This document shows, piece by piece, positions 10,238 to 20,361 of a DNA stretch of 64,000 bases. The stretch lies in the NCBI GenBank assembly GCA_030066855.1, contig JASJAU010000013.1, forward strand, positions 50,931 through 114,930, in the 5' to 3' direction. The position numbers were made by a program, and so were the translations under genes. The notes below the pieces were generated by a model that worked only from the letters and a program-made list of their open reading frames with translations, was not told where the DNA came from and did not search any database. The DNA is from Paracoccaceae bacterium. GTDB lineage: Bacteria; Pseudomonadota; Alphaproteobacteria; Rhodobacterales; Rhodobacteraceae. Position 1 is the stretch's first letter; each line of letters starts with the position of its first letter.

Positions 10238-10896
10238 CTGGCGAAGAGCGCCGCGTCGCCCCAAAGCTCCCGCACACGGTCATCGCGTCCGCAGGCGTTG
10301 CGGTAGAACTTGTAGGCTTCCTTCATCGACTTCGGCCCGCGCCGGGTCAGCACCAGATCGCTCCTCTTGTAGTAATCCTGGTGGTACGCCTCGGCGAGGT
10401 AGAATTCCGAAACATCCAGGATTGGCGTGACGACGCCAAGCCCAAGCTCCCTCTCCGCCCGCGCCTTCGCGGCCTCCGCAAGCGCCTTTTCCTCAGCGTT
10501 AGAGACGAAAACCGCCGTGCGATAGCTTTCACCCCGATCGCAGAACTGGCCGCCGGGATCAGTCGGATCGACTGAACGGAAGAAGGCGTGCAACAGCTGC
10601 TCGAACGAGACGACCGACGGATCGTATGTGATCTCCACCGCCTCGTAGTGCCCGGTTCCGCCGCGCGTCACCTGTTTGTAGGTCGGGTTCGCTATGGTGC
10701 CTCCAGTGTAGCCGGACACCACATCGCTCACGCCCTTTACCTTCTCGAAATCCGCTTCAATACACCAAAAACAACCGCCGGCGAAGATCGCGGTCGCCTG
10801 ATCCGCCGCCTTGGCGTTTCCATGCTGAATCGCCAGACCGATCACGATGAACACGGCCAGCAAGGGCGCTTTCAGGGATTTCAGACAGGCAGACAT
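10234..10896 (-). CDS. msrA: Peptide-methionine (S)-S-oxide reductase MsrA, exported form
   Basis: Reduces methionine-S-sulfoxide in proteins. The catalytic Cys is C42 in GGCFWC, and the GYTGG and [12 protein letters not shown] motifs of MsrA follow. Starting at the ATG at 10896, which has a GGAGGA ribosome-binding site six bases away, the product has a hydrophobic N-terminal segment ([13 protein letters not shown]) ending around AKA, so it is probably periplasmic. The open frame extends 20 codons further upstream, but without a better site. No MsrB domain is fused. The C-terminal tail contains a second Cys (NACGRDD) that could act as a resolving Cys. Confidence 0.9.
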   Translation of the reverse strand: MSACLKSLKAPLLAVFIVIGLAIQHGNAKAADQATAIFAGGCFWCIEADFEKVKGVSDVVSGYTGGTIANPTYKQVTRGGTGHYEAVEITYDPSVVSFEQLLHAFFRSVDPTDPGGQFCDRGESYRTAVFVSNAEEKALAEAAKARAERELGLGVVTPILDVSEFYLAEAYHQDYYKRSDLVLTRRGPKSMKEAYKFYRNACGRDDRVRELWGDAALFAS

Positions 10897-11050
10897 GCGC
10901 GGTCCTCCGATTGTTTGGCGGGACATTGCGCCGAGCGGCAGTGACAGGCAATTCAACGCCGCGTGAGGTCACGAAGCGGTGACCGTTGTTTCACCTGGCG
11001 TCTGAGTTTAGCGTCCGTGAAGCCTAGTTCGCCTATCCCGAGGCCCGCTC

Positions 11051-11764
11051 ATGAAGATCGCAATGTGGTCCGGCCCCCGCAACATCTCGACTGCGATGCT
11101 TTATGCCTTTGGGGCCCGGCCCGACTTTTCCGTCTGGGACGAACCGTTTTACGCGGCCTACCTCAAGGCAACCGGTATCGATCATCCGATGCGGGAGGCG
11201 GTTCTGGCAGCGCACGAGGCGGACTCGGAGATTGTCGCCAAACGCTGCGCCGGCACCATCCCCGACGGGAATCCGCACTTCTACATGAAACACATGTCGT
11301 TCCATATGGTCGAGGGCTTCCCGCTCGATTGGGCGGGGGGTTGCGTGAACGTCCACCTCATCCGCCACCCGGCGAGGGTGATCGCCAGCTACCTCGCCAA
11401 GCGGGAAAGCCCCACATTGGATGACATCGGCTACGCCGCCCAGACCAGCATTTACAAGCGGTTTCCCGGCCCTGTCCTCGACAGTGACGACATCCGTCGC
11501 GACCCGGAGGGGATGCTGCGCTGTCTCTGTGAAATCATAGACTTACCCTTCAATCCGTTGATGCTCTCCTGGCCCGCCGGACCGAAGTCCTTCGACGGCG
11601 TCTGGGCGGACCACTGGTACGGCGCGGTGCATCGCTCGACCGGGTTTGCAGGAGTCGAAGGGCCGTTGCCGGAGTTGGAGGATGAGGCGAAGGCGCTGGC
11701 AGACCAGGCGATGCCGCATTACGAGGCACTCGTGGCCCGCCGCCTCACCCCCGATTCCCGATGA
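11051..11764 (+). CDS. Sulfotransferase-family protein
   Basis: A 237-residue protein with the two phosphoadenosine-phosphosulfate-binding regions of sulfotransferases: an N-terminal WSGPRNISTAM loop (5'-phosphosulfate binding) and a central LIRHPARVIASYLAK segment (3'-phosphate binding). The likely reaction is transfer of sulfate from PAPS to a small molecule or glycan, but the acceptor is unknown. It stands alone on the plus strand, and its 3' end overlaps the 3' end of the convergent DUF1810 gene by 20 bases. A PAP-degrading cysQ gene occurs elsewhere in the window. Confidence 0.72.
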   Translation: MKIAMWSGPRNISTAMLYAFGARPDFSVWDEPFYAAYLKATGIDHPMREAVLAAHEADSEIVAKRCAGTIPDGNPHFYMKHMSFHMVEGFPLDWAGGCVNVHLIRHPARVIASYLAKRESPTLDDIGYAAQTSIYKRFPGPVLDSDDIRRDPEGMLRCLCEIIDLPFNPLMLSWPAGPKSFDGVWADHWYGAVHRSTGFAGVEGPLPELEDEAKALADQAMPHYEALVARRLTPDSR

Positions 11765-12167
11765 TGCCCTGCGTCAGAGGACACCGCTCGCCGTCATAAA
11801 ACGCGTCCAAGACCTCGCCAAACACGGCTGGCGCGTGATCGACTGCCTCGAAAAGTGTCATGCAGGACCTGAGTTTTTGCGCGTCGACCCCACCGAAAAT
11901 GTCCTCGGCTGTCTGGCCCCTATGGCGGAGAAGCAGCCCGCTCGCCTCCTCCAGCCGCGGCCCGAGGATCGGGTGGGCCAGGTACTGCTCGGCGTCGTCA
12001 ATAGAGCCTAAACCGAAGAACTTCGCCGTTTCTGACCGCCCGAGCGCACCAAGCTGCGGAAAAACGAACCACATCCAGTGCGTTCTTTTCCGTCCCAGCC
12101 GAAGTTCGGTCTGGATGCTTGTCCAGGCGTGATCCTGAGCCCGGACGAACCTTTCGAGATCAGCCAC
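11745..12167 (-). CDS. DUF1810 family protein
   Basis: A 140-residue cytosolic protein of the DUF1810 family. The segments [26 protein letters not shown] and [22 protein letters not shown] are typical of it. The biochemical function is not known; some members carry the name calpastatin-like without evidence. The start overlaps the argG stop by eight bases, so it is probably translated from the argG transcript. Its 3' end overlaps the sulfotransferase gene on the other strand. Confidence 0.8.
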   Translation of the reverse strand: MADLERFVRAQDHAWTSIQTELRLGRKRTHWMWFVFPQLGALGRSETAKFFGLGSIDDAEQYLAHPILGPRLEEASGLLLRHRGQTAEDIFGGVDAQKLRSCMTLFEAVDHAPAVFGEVLDAFYDGERCPLTQGIIGNRG

Positions 12168-13380
12168 CGAGCCGCCGCTTGCGCGAGGCCAAGAGTTTAA
12201 GCCGCAGCGCGTTCAACTGAATGAACCCCTGCGCGTCTTTCTGATCATAGGCCCCCGCATCCTCTTCAAACGTCACATGCGCCTCGGAGTATAGCGAATG
12301 ATCCGACCAACGGCCAACCGTGCGGGCGAGGCCCTTGTAGAGCTTCAGCCGGACTGTTCCGGTCACGTGTTCCTGACTGCGGTCGATCGCGGCCTGCAGC
12401 ATCTCGCGCTCGGGGCTGAACCAGAAGCCGTTGTAGATCAGCTCTGCATAACGCGGCATCAGCTCGTCTTTCAGATGGGCCTCGCCCCTGTCGAGCGTGA
12501 TCTGCTCAATTCCGCGATGCGCCTCCAACAGGATCGTGCCGCCAGGCGTCTCGTAGATCCCCCGCGATTTCATGCCCACGAACCGGCCTTCGACCAGATC
12601 GAGCCGCCCGATCCCGTGCTTTCCGCCGAGTTCGTTCAGCTTGGTGAGAACCGTGGCGGGCGACATGGCCTCGCCGTTGATGGCGACGGCATCGCCCTTC
12701 TCAAACGTGATCTCGATGAATTCGGGCGTGTCGGGCGCCTCCTCGGGGTGGACCGTACGCTGATAGACGTAGTCCGGCGCCTCCTCGGACGGATCCTCGA
12801 GAACCTTGCCCTCGGATGAGGTGTGGAGAAGGTTCGCGTCCACAGAGAAGGGCGCCTCGCCTCGTTTGTCCTTTGCGATCGGAATCTGGTTCTTCTCTGC
12901 GAAATCAATGAGTTTCGTTCGGCTGGTCAGATCCCACAGCCGCCAGGGCGCAATGACCTTGATGTCGGGGTTCAGGGCATAGGCCGAAAGCTCGAACCGC
13001 ACCTGATCGTTGCCCTTGCCAGTCGCACCGTGGGAGACCGCGTCCGCGCCGGTCTCGGCTGCGATCTCAATCAGACGCTTGGAGATGAGCGGCCGCGCGA
13101 TGGAGGTTCCAAGAAGGTACAGCCCCTCGTAAAGCGCGTTGGCCCGAAACATCGGATAAACGAAATCGCGCACGAACTCCTCGCGCAGGTCCTCGATGTA
13201 AATCTCTGAGACCCCCAGCAACTCGGCCTTGGCCCGCGCCGGCTCAAGCTCCTCGCCCTGGCCCAGATCGGCGGTAAAGGTCACGACTTCGCAGCCGTAC
13301 TCCGTCTGCAGCCATTTCAGGATGATCGAGGTGTCGAGACCCCCGGAATAGGCGAGAACGACTTTCTTTGGCGCGGTCAT
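12160..13380 (-). CDS. argG: Argininosuccinate synthase
   Basis: A 406-residue enzyme that joins citrulline and aspartate with ATP hydrolysis, the penultimate step of arginine synthesis. The N-terminal PP-loop [18 protein letters not shown] and the [13 protein letters not shown] segment are diagnostic. The next enzyme of the pathway, argH, and the upstream enzyme, argJ, are also in this window but in separate operons. It appears to be cotranscribed with the DUF1810 gene downstream. Confidence 0.96.
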   Translation of the reverse strand: MTAPKKVVLAYSGGLDTSIILKWLQTEYGCEVVTFTADLGQGEELEPARAKAELLGVSEIYIEDLREEFVRDFVYPMFRANALYEGLYLLGTSIARPLISKRLIEIAAETGADAVSHGATGKGNDQVRFELSAYALNPDIKVIAPWRLWDLTSRTKLIDFAEKNQIPIAKDKRGEAPFSVDANLLHTSSEGKVLEDPSEEAPDYVYQRTVHPEEAPDTPEFIEITFEKGDAVAINGEAMSPATVLTKLNELGGKHGIGRLDLVEGRFVGMKSRGIYETPGGTILLEAHRGIEQITLDRGEAHLKDELMPRYAELIYNGFWFSPEREMLQAAIDRSQEHVTGTVRLKLYKGLARTVGRWSDHSLYSEAHVTFEEDAGAYDQKDAQGFIQLNALRLKLLASRKRRLGG

Positions 13381-13447
13381 GACTTCCCCCGAAACGGCGC
13401 GGTTTCGCGGCGTTTACGAGGTTTTCAATGAGGGGACAAGAAGCGGC

Positions 13448-13768
13448 TCAGACGGCCGGATCGTGCATGAGCGCGGCAAGCTCTCGCCTTGCGGCGGCCA
13501 TTGCGGTCTGGATCGCGCGGAGGTCGATCTCGGCGCCACCTTGCCGCGCCGCGCCCTCCGCCGCGCGGCATAGGCCGGCGACCTCTTCCAATCCGATGTT
13601 TAGCGCGCTGCCTTTCATGAAATGCAGGGCGCCGGGCAGATCGCCGCCACCGGCACCGAGGCTCTCCAGCGACTCCTCGATCTCTTCGAAGAACAGGTCA
13701 ATGACCTCGGCGAGCCCGTCCTCGCCGACTTCCTCCTGCAGCTCCGCGATGCGGTCCCAAGCGATCAT
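13448..13768 (-). CDS. Hpt (histidine phosphotransfer) domain protein
   Basis: A small helical protein of 106 residues if started at the ATG at 13768 (MIAWDRIAEL); a GTG at 13798 would add ten residues. The HFMKGSALNIG segment places the candidate phosphoacceptor His at residue 49, in the H-x-x-K-G-S/A context of Hpt domains. It lies divergent to, and 83 bases from, a receiver-PP2C phosphatase gene. I infer that it relays phosphate to or from that receiver. No histidine kinase is encoded nearby. Confidence 0.75.
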   Translation of the reverse strand: MIAWDRIAELQEEVGEDGLAEVIDLFFEEIEESLESLGAGGGDLPGALHFMKGSALNIGLEEVAGLCRAAEGAARQGGAEIDLRAIQTAMAAARRELAALMHDPAV

Positions 13769-13851
13769 CGGACCATCATGCGGCGCGCCGGTTAACACCG
13801 CATTGAAAGGGCCTTCACGCCGCCTTAACGCGGGCCGGGCAACAAGGCGCC

Positions 13852-15117
13852 ATGACGGTTGTCCAACCCAAGCCCGCGGCGTTCGACGCGCGCTCCGGCG
13901 CGCGTCCGGTCCTTGTTGTCGATGACAGCCGGGCGCAGCGGCGGCTTTTAGTCAAGACGCTGGCGAAATGGGGTTTCGAGACGATCGAGGCTGCTTCAGG
14001 CGAGGCGGCGCTGGAGATCAGCGCCTCCGTAGACATCGAGCTCGTGATCAGCGATTGGCTTATGCCTGGCATGTCCGGCGTCGAATTCTGCCGCGCCTTC
14101 CGTGCGCTCAAGGCCGACCGCCCCGCGTACTTCATCCTGCTGACCGCCCAAACCGAGCGCGAGCGCCTGGCGGAAGGGCTCGGGAACGGCGCCGACGATT
14201 TCCTCTCCAAACCGTTCCACGTCGCAGAGCTCAAGGCGCGGCTAAGGGCGGGCGAGCGCGTGCTGACCGCCCAGCGCGAGCTGATCGCCAAGAACCGCCT
14301 GCTGACCCGAACGCTGGACGAACTCCACGAGGTTCACGCGGCCATAGACCGCGGTCTCCGCGACGCCCGCGACTTCCAGCAGGCGTTAGTCCCCGACCGA
14401 TTTATCGCCCTGCCGGGCATGGACATCTCTATGCTCTACCGCCCAAGCGGCCATGTCGGCGGCGATCTGGTGGGGCTCTTCCCTGTCAGCGACAGCCGGT
14501 ATGGCGTTTTCTCGGTCGATGTCGCCGGGCATGGCATTGCCTCGGCCCTGATGACGGCCCGGGTCGCCGGGCACCTGAGCGGCACCACGCCGGATCGCAA
14601 CGTCGCGCTCGCTGTCGAAAACGGCGTCACGACCATGCATCCGCCCGAGCGTGTCTGCGCGACATTGAACGACCTGCTTTTGCGGGAGTTCGATACCGAC
14701 AAATACCTGACGATGGTTCTGGCCGACGTGGATATCGCGGCTGGCCGGATCATCATGGCGCAGGCGGGGCATCCCAGCCCGGCGATCCAGCGCGCGGATG
14801 GCGCGGTGTCCTTCGTCGAAACCTCCGGCATGCCCATCGGCCTAATCGAAGGGGCCGCGTTCGGACGGGCGGAGATATCCCTTGGGCCGGGCGATAGGCT
14901 GGTCTTGTATTCCGACGGGCTGACAGAATGCCCGTCGTCTGAAGGCGAGCTTCTCGACGAGGCGGGGCTTGCCGGCTTGCTCGACGCACACCGGAACGCC
15001 GCAGGGTTGGATTTGATCGACGCGCTCACCTCAGGGCTGATCGCGCATCTGGGGGGCGAGGAGTTCCCCGACGACCTCTCGGCGGTCGTCCTAGAACGGC
15101 GCAGCGATCAGAGATAG
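13852..15117 (+). CDS. Response regulator with SpoIIE/PP2C-type phosphatase output domain
   Basis: A 421-residue protein. Residues about 18-135 form a receiver domain with the acidic pair D24/D25, phosphoacceptor D68 (ISDWLMPG) and the conserved Lys in FLSKPF. A helical linker leads to a PPM/SpoIIE phosphatase domain (about 190-420) with GGDLVG, FSVDVAGHGIASALM, LYSDGLTE and DDLSAVVLE, which carry the metal-binding acidic residues. Such RsbU/RssB-like proteins typically dephosphorylate an anti-anti-sigma factor in a partner-switching cascade. The target is not encoded in the window. The divergent Hpt gene is the likely phosphate source. Confidence 0.88.
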   Translation: MTVVQPKPAAFDARSGARPVLVVDDSRAQRRLLVKTLAKWGFETIEAASGEAALEISASVDIELVISDWLMPGMSGVEFCRAFRALKADRPAYFILLTAQTERERLAEGLGNGADDFLSKPFHVAELKARLRAGERVLTAQRELIAKNRLLTRTLDELHEVHAAIDRGLRDARDFQQALVPDRFIALPGMDISMLYRPSGHVGGDLVGLFPVSDSRYGVFSVDVAGHGIASALMTARVAGHLSGTTPDRNVALAVENGVTTMHPPERVCATLNDLLLREFDTDKYLTMVLADVDIAAGRIIMAQAGHPSPAIQRADGAVSFVETSGMPIGLIEGAAFGRAEISLGPGDRLVLYSDGLTECPSSEGELLDEAGLAGLLDAHRNAAGLDLIDALTSGLIAHLGGEEFPDDLSAVVLERRSDQR

Positions 15118-15542
15118 CGTTCCAGAAAGGCCCGGTCGCCGACATTCGCCACCAGTTCGACCGCCGCCTCCAGCGGTGCCCAAATCTCGGTATGCCCTGC
15201 CTCTGTCGGTGGCCCGATGCGCCGGGCCGGGCGCGCCACGTAGATCTGGCAGACCTTCTCGGCCCAGAGATCGTACTCCGGCATATAGGTGAACCGCCGG
15301 AACGCGCCGACTCGTCTCGGCGTGCCGATAGTCCAGCCCGTTTCCTCAAACACCTCCCGGTGCAACGCCGAGATTGGGTTCTCGCCCGGATCGACACCGC
15401 CACCCGGAAGTTGGAACTCGGGGATCGGTTCGGCCTGATGGGTCAGAAGAACGTCTCGCCCACGAAGCAGCACTGCGTAGATGCCGGGGCGAACCCGGTA
15501 CCTCCGGCGTGAATCGACAGGCTCGCCGTAGCGGGGAATCAC
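15108..15542 (-). CDS. NUDIX hydrolase
   Basis: A 144-residue NUDIX protein with an intact box, GGGVDPGENPISALHREVFEE plus TGW, which holds the metal-binding glutamates. The substrate cannot be deduced. The 3' end overlaps the receiver-phosphatase gene by ten bases on the opposite strand, and the 5' end is divergent from hslO with about 70 bases between starts. Two other NUDIX proteins, NudL-like and MutT-like, occur in the window and are clearly different subfamilies. Confidence 0.82.
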   Translation of the reverse strand: MIPRYGEPVDSRRRYRVRPGIYAVLLRGRDVLLTHQAEPIPEFQLPGGGVDPGENPISALHREVFEETGWTIGTPRRVGAFRRFTYMPEYDLWAEKVCQIYVARPARRIGPPTEAGHTEIWAPLEAAVELVANVGDRAFLERYL

Positions 15543-15544
15543 CT

Positions 15545-15572
15545 CTTGGTCCTCGGTTTGAAGCGCCTATAT
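15545..15572 (+). promoter_or_regulatory. RpoH (sigma-32) type heat-shock promoter of hslO
   Basis: CTTG at 15545-15548 is followed, after 17 bases, by CCTATAT at 15566-15572, a full match to the alphaproteobacterial RpoH consensus CTTG-N17/18-CYTATNT. The expected transcript start is about 15579, some 33 bases before the hslO ATG. The same elements could also serve sigma-70 (TATATA). Confidence 0.6.
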
Positions 15573-15611
15573 AGTCGCGGTATGCACGAGCGCTTCGCGC
15601 AAGGAAACCCC

Positions 15612-16598
15612 ATGAATATCGGATCGAAAATCGCTTGGGACGATACCGTCCTGCCGTTTCAGCTTGACCGGACCGACACGCGCGGACGCGTGGCGCGGCT
15701 TGATGGCGTGCTGCAGCAAGTGCTGGCGCAGCACGACTACCCGCCCGCGATCGAGGCCTTGATTGCCGAGGCCGCGCTTCTCACCGCCTTGATCGGACAG
15801 ACGATCAAGCTCCGCTGGAAACTGTCGCTGCAGGTGCGCGGCGACGGGCCGGCGCGGCTGATCGCGACCGATTACTACGGTCCGAGCGAGGAGGGCGCAC
15901 CAGCCCGCATCCGCGCCTACGCCAGCTTCGATGAGGAGCGGATCGACCCGGACGCCGACCCATTCGCGCAAATCGGCAATGGCTATTTCGCGATCCTGAT
16001 CGACCAGGGCCAAGGCATGACGCCCTATCAGGGGATCACGCCGATTGCCGGCGGCTCGCTTGCTGCTTGCGCTGAGACCTATTTCGCGCAGTCAGAGCAG
16101 CTTCCGACCCGCTTCGCGCTCAGCTTCGGCCAGAGCCAGGCGCCGGGTGAGGCGCTCCAATGGCGGGCCGGCGGCATGATGCTCCAGCAGATGCCGGAAG
16201 CGAGCCCCTTCGCGACCGGCGGCGGATCCGGCGATGGCGGGCTTCTGCTTGCGGGCGACATTCTGGAAGGTGACGCCGCAGAGGACTGGAACCACGTCAA
16301 CGTTCTGTTGGACACGGCGGAGGAGATCGAGCTGATCGGCCCCAGCGTCCAGCCGACCGATCTGCTCGTGCGCCTGTTCCATGAAGAAGGGCCCCGCGTG
16401 TTCGACACCCAGCCGGTGGAGTTCGGCTGCACCTGCTCGGCGGACCGGGTGCGCGAGTCGCTCTCGATCTACTCGGCCAAGGACATCGCCTTCATGACCA
16501 CTGACGAGGGGATCGTGACGGCGGACTGCCAGTTCTGCAGCGCGCATTACGAGTTCGACCCAAAGACGCTTGGCTTCGAGGCCGAGTATGACGCCTGA
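15612..16598 (+). CDS. hslO: Hsp33 redox-regulated chaperone
   Basis: A holdase activated by disulfide formation under oxidative and heat stress. I use the ATG at 15612 (MNIGSKIAWDD), which has AAGGA upstream, giving 328 residues; the open frame begins 22 codons earlier. The C-terminal redox switch is present as the Cys pairs CTC (in FGCTCSADRV) and CQFC (in ADCQFCS), which bind zinc when reduced. It overlaps nudL by 11 bases and heads the hslO-nudL-cca operon behind a heat-shock promoter. Confidence 0.93.
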   Translation: MNIGSKIAWDDTVLPFQLDRTDTRGRVARLDGVLQQVLAQHDYPPAIEALIAEAALLTALIGQTIKLRWKLSLQVRGDGPARLIATDYYGPSEEGAPARIRAYASFDEERIDPDADPFAQIGNGYFAILIDQGQGMTPYQGITPIAGGSLAACAETYFAQSEQLPTRFALSFGQSQAPGEALQWRAGGMMLQQMPEASPFATGGGSGDGGLLLAGDILEGDAAEDWNHVNVLLDTAEEIELIGPSVQPTDLLVRLFHEEGPRVFDTQPVEFGCTCSADRVRESLSIYSAKDIAFMTTDEGIVTADCQFCSAHYEFDPKTLGFEAEYDA

Positions 16599-17196
16599 CC
16601 TCCGCGCGCGGCTCCTCCGCGCGCTCGAGGCCGAGGCGCCGCCATCGTCGGACTATGACCTCGTGCCGGAATGGGTTCCTGCAAAGGGCGCGCGCCTCCG
16701 TCATGCGGGCGTCCTTGTCGCGGTGCGCGAGACGGCAGATGGCCCAACGGTCATCCTGACTAAGCGGTCGTCTGCGCTTAAACACCACCCTGGCCAGATC
16801 GCCTTTCCCGGCGGAAAGGTGGACGCTGGTGACGACGGACCGGTCGGCGCGGCGCTCCGCGAGGCGGAGGAGGAGATCGCGCTGCCCCGCGACGCGGTCG
16901 AGGTTCTCGGCGCGCTCCCGCCGCATGAGACCGTTACGGCGTTCGAGGTGACCCCGGTCCTCGCGCTCGTCACCCGAGCATTCGATCCCGTTCCGGAAGC
17001 GGGCGAGGTCGAGGAGGTGTTCGAGACTCCGCTTAACCACGTTCTGAACCCGGCCAACTACTCCATTCAGTCCCGCCGCTGGCGCGGGCAGCGCCGCGCC
17101 TACTTTACCGTCCCCTACGGCCCCTATTACATCTGGGGTGCAACGGCGCGGATGCTCCGCGCGCTGGCGGACCGGATGGCGGATGACCCGAATTGA
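16588..17196 (+). CDS. NudL-type CoA pyrophosphatase (NUDIX)
   Basis: A 202-residue NUDIX protein when started at the ATG inside the hslO end (16588). The segment LTKRSSALKHHPGQIAFPGG, followed by the NUDIX helix ALREAEEEIAL, carries the extra UPF0035 signature of the coenzyme A pyrophosphatase subfamily, which splits CoA into 4'-phosphopantetheine and 3',5'-ADP. It overlaps hslO at its 5' end and cca at its 3' end, so the three genes are translationally linked. Confidence 0.85.
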   Translation: MTPDLRARLLRALEAEAPPSSDYDLVPEWVPAKGARLRHAGVLVAVRETADGPTVILTKRSSALKHHPGQIAFPGGKVDAGDDGPVGAALREAEEEIALPRDAVEVLGALPPHETVTAFEVTPVLALVTRAFDPVPEAGEVEEVFETPLNHVLNPANYSIQSRRWRGQRRAYFTVPYGPYYIWGATARMLRALADRMADDPN

Positions 17197-18352
17197 AGCG
17201 GATTGGCTGAACGCCGCGGAAACGCAGACGGTTCTGAGCCTGCTCTCGAAGGGCGGATTTGACGCCTTTGTCGTCGGCGGCTGCGTGCGGAACGCGCTGT
17301 TGGGGGTGCCGGTAACGGATATCGATATTGCCACTTCCGCGACGCCCGAGCAGGTTGTCCGGCTGGCTGAAGAGGGATCGCTGAAGACGGTGCCAACGGG
17401 CATCGACCACGGAACCGTCACGGTGCTTGTCGACCATCATCCCTTCGAGGTCACAACGTTCCGCCACGATGTCGAGACATTTGGCCGACACGCACGCGTG
17501 GCCTTCACAGACAGGATGGATGAGGACGCGCACCGGCGCGACTTCAGCATGAACGCGCTCTACGCCGACGCTTCGGGCCAGGTCATCGACCACGTGGGAG
17601 GTTTGGCCGACCTTCAGGCCCGAAGGGTGGTCTTTGTTGGCAACGCGGGCGAGAGAATTCAGGAAGATTACCTGCGCATCCTCCGCTTTTTCCGTTTTCA
17701 CGCTCAGTACGGCGACCCCGACGAAGGTCTGGACCCCATCGCGCTGGCCGCCATCGCCGCGAATATTGAGGGGCTGAGCCTTCTTGCGGCGGAGCGGGTT
17801 GGCTCCGAGACCCGCAAACTCCTTTCCGCGCCCGACCCCGGCCCCTCGCTCGGCGCCATGCACGCCACCGGCGTTCTCGCGACGATTCTGCCCGGCTCCG
17901 ACACCAACTTTGTCGGCCCGCTCATCCATCTCGAGCAATCGGCGGGCGTCGTCCCTGACCCAATGCGCCGGCTTGCAGCGCTGGGCGGAACCGACCTGAC
18001 CGACCGTCTGCGCCTGTCGAAAGCGGAGGCGCAACAGATCGCGGTTCTTGGGCGCTATGTCGCCGAACCGGCGGGCCTCGCCGAAATCGCGTGGCGGGAG
18101 GGGCCGGGCGCCGCGCTGGACATTTGCCTTCTGCGTCAGGCGATTGTCGGTCAGCCGCTGCCGGAGGCGGCGTTGCCGGAGATCGAAAAGGGCGCGGCGG
18201 CGGCGTTCCCGCTCTCGGCCCGCGACCTGATGCCCGACCTCACCGGCCCAGCGCTCGGCGCCGCGATCAAACGGGCGGAGCGGGCCTGGATCGACAGTGA
18301 TTTCCGGCTCTCTCACGCCGATCTGATCGGGATCGCCCGGAAAGAGGGATGA
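17183..18352 (+). CDS. cca: CCA tRNA nucleotidyltransferase / poly(A) polymerase family
   Basis: A 389-residue class II nucleotidyltransferase when started at the ATG at 17183, inside the nudL end. It adds or repairs the 3' CCA of tRNAs. GGCVRNALLG and VTDIDIATSATPEQV supply the catalytic acidic residues (D-I-D), RRDFSMNALY is the second hallmark, and EDYLRILRFFRFHAQYG binds nucleotide. Poly(A) polymerases share the fold, but the short C-terminus and single copy here favour CCA addition. It is the last gene of the hslO-nudL-cca operon. Confidence 0.88.
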   Translation: MTRIEADWLNAAETQTVLSLLSKGGFDAFVVGGCVRNALLGVPVTDIDIATSATPEQVVRLAEEGSLKTVPTGIDHGTVTVLVDHHPFEVTTFRHDVETFGRHARVAFTDRMDEDAHRRDFSMNALYADASGQVIDHVGGLADLQARRVVFVGNAGERIQEDYLRILRFFRFHAQYGDPDEGLDPIALAAIAANIEGLSLLAAERVGSETRKLLSAPDPGPSLGAMHATGVLATILPGSDTNFVGPLIHLEQSAGVVPDPMRRLAALGGTDLTDRLRLSKAEAQQIAVLGRYVAEPAGLAEIAWREGPGAALDICLLRQAIVGQPLPEAALPEIEKGAAAAFPLSARDLMPDLTGPALGAAIKRAERAWIDSDFRLSHADLIGIARKEG

Positions 18353-18404
18353 CAGCGGCGGGATGATCCGCTAAGACGCGGCCATCCAACGTGGAGGTGC
18401 TTCG

Positions 18405-18437
18405 ATGATAATCAGGATTCGCCCAGTCTCAGCCTGA
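18405..18437 (+). CDS. Ten-codon leader peptide MIIRIRPVSA upstream of ABC exporters
   Basis: A tiny reading frame with a good ribosome-binding site, GGAGGT, seven bases before its ATG, ending in TGA at 18435-18437, 79 bases before the ABC exporter start. The R-I-R at residues 4-6 has the arginine-x-arginine pattern seen in leader peptides at which macrolide-bound ribosomes stall, and it is followed by Pro, a slow residue. The reading frame overlaps the first pairing segment of a possible attenuator. Expression has not been shown; this is inferred from layout. Confidence 0.5.
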   Translation: MIIRIRPVSA

Positions 18438-18484
18438 CTGCCCCGATCCTGTGCGGACGGCCAGTCAAGCGCCGTCGATCATCG
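18424..18484 (+). promoter_or_regulatory. Candidate attenuator with alternative hairpins before ABC exporter genes
   Basis: Segment 2, GACTG at 18436-18440, can pair with CAGTC at 18424-18428, inside the leader frame, or with CAGTC at 18462-18466. The second site sits in the loop of a GC-rich 6-base stem, GACGGC 18456-18461 with GCCGTC 18471-18476. A long-range stem CGATGAT 18403-18409 with ATCATCG 18478-18484 would enclose everything and hide the leader start codon. A T-rich stretch follows at about 18493-18502. The 1:2, 2:3 and 3:4 layout resembles ribosome-dependent attenuation. Confidence 0.45.
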
Positions 18485-18516
18485 TTGCCTCATGTCTTTT
18501 CTGAAAGATAACTTCC

Positions 18517-20357
<1,841 letters not shown>

Positions 20358-20361
<4 letters not shown>

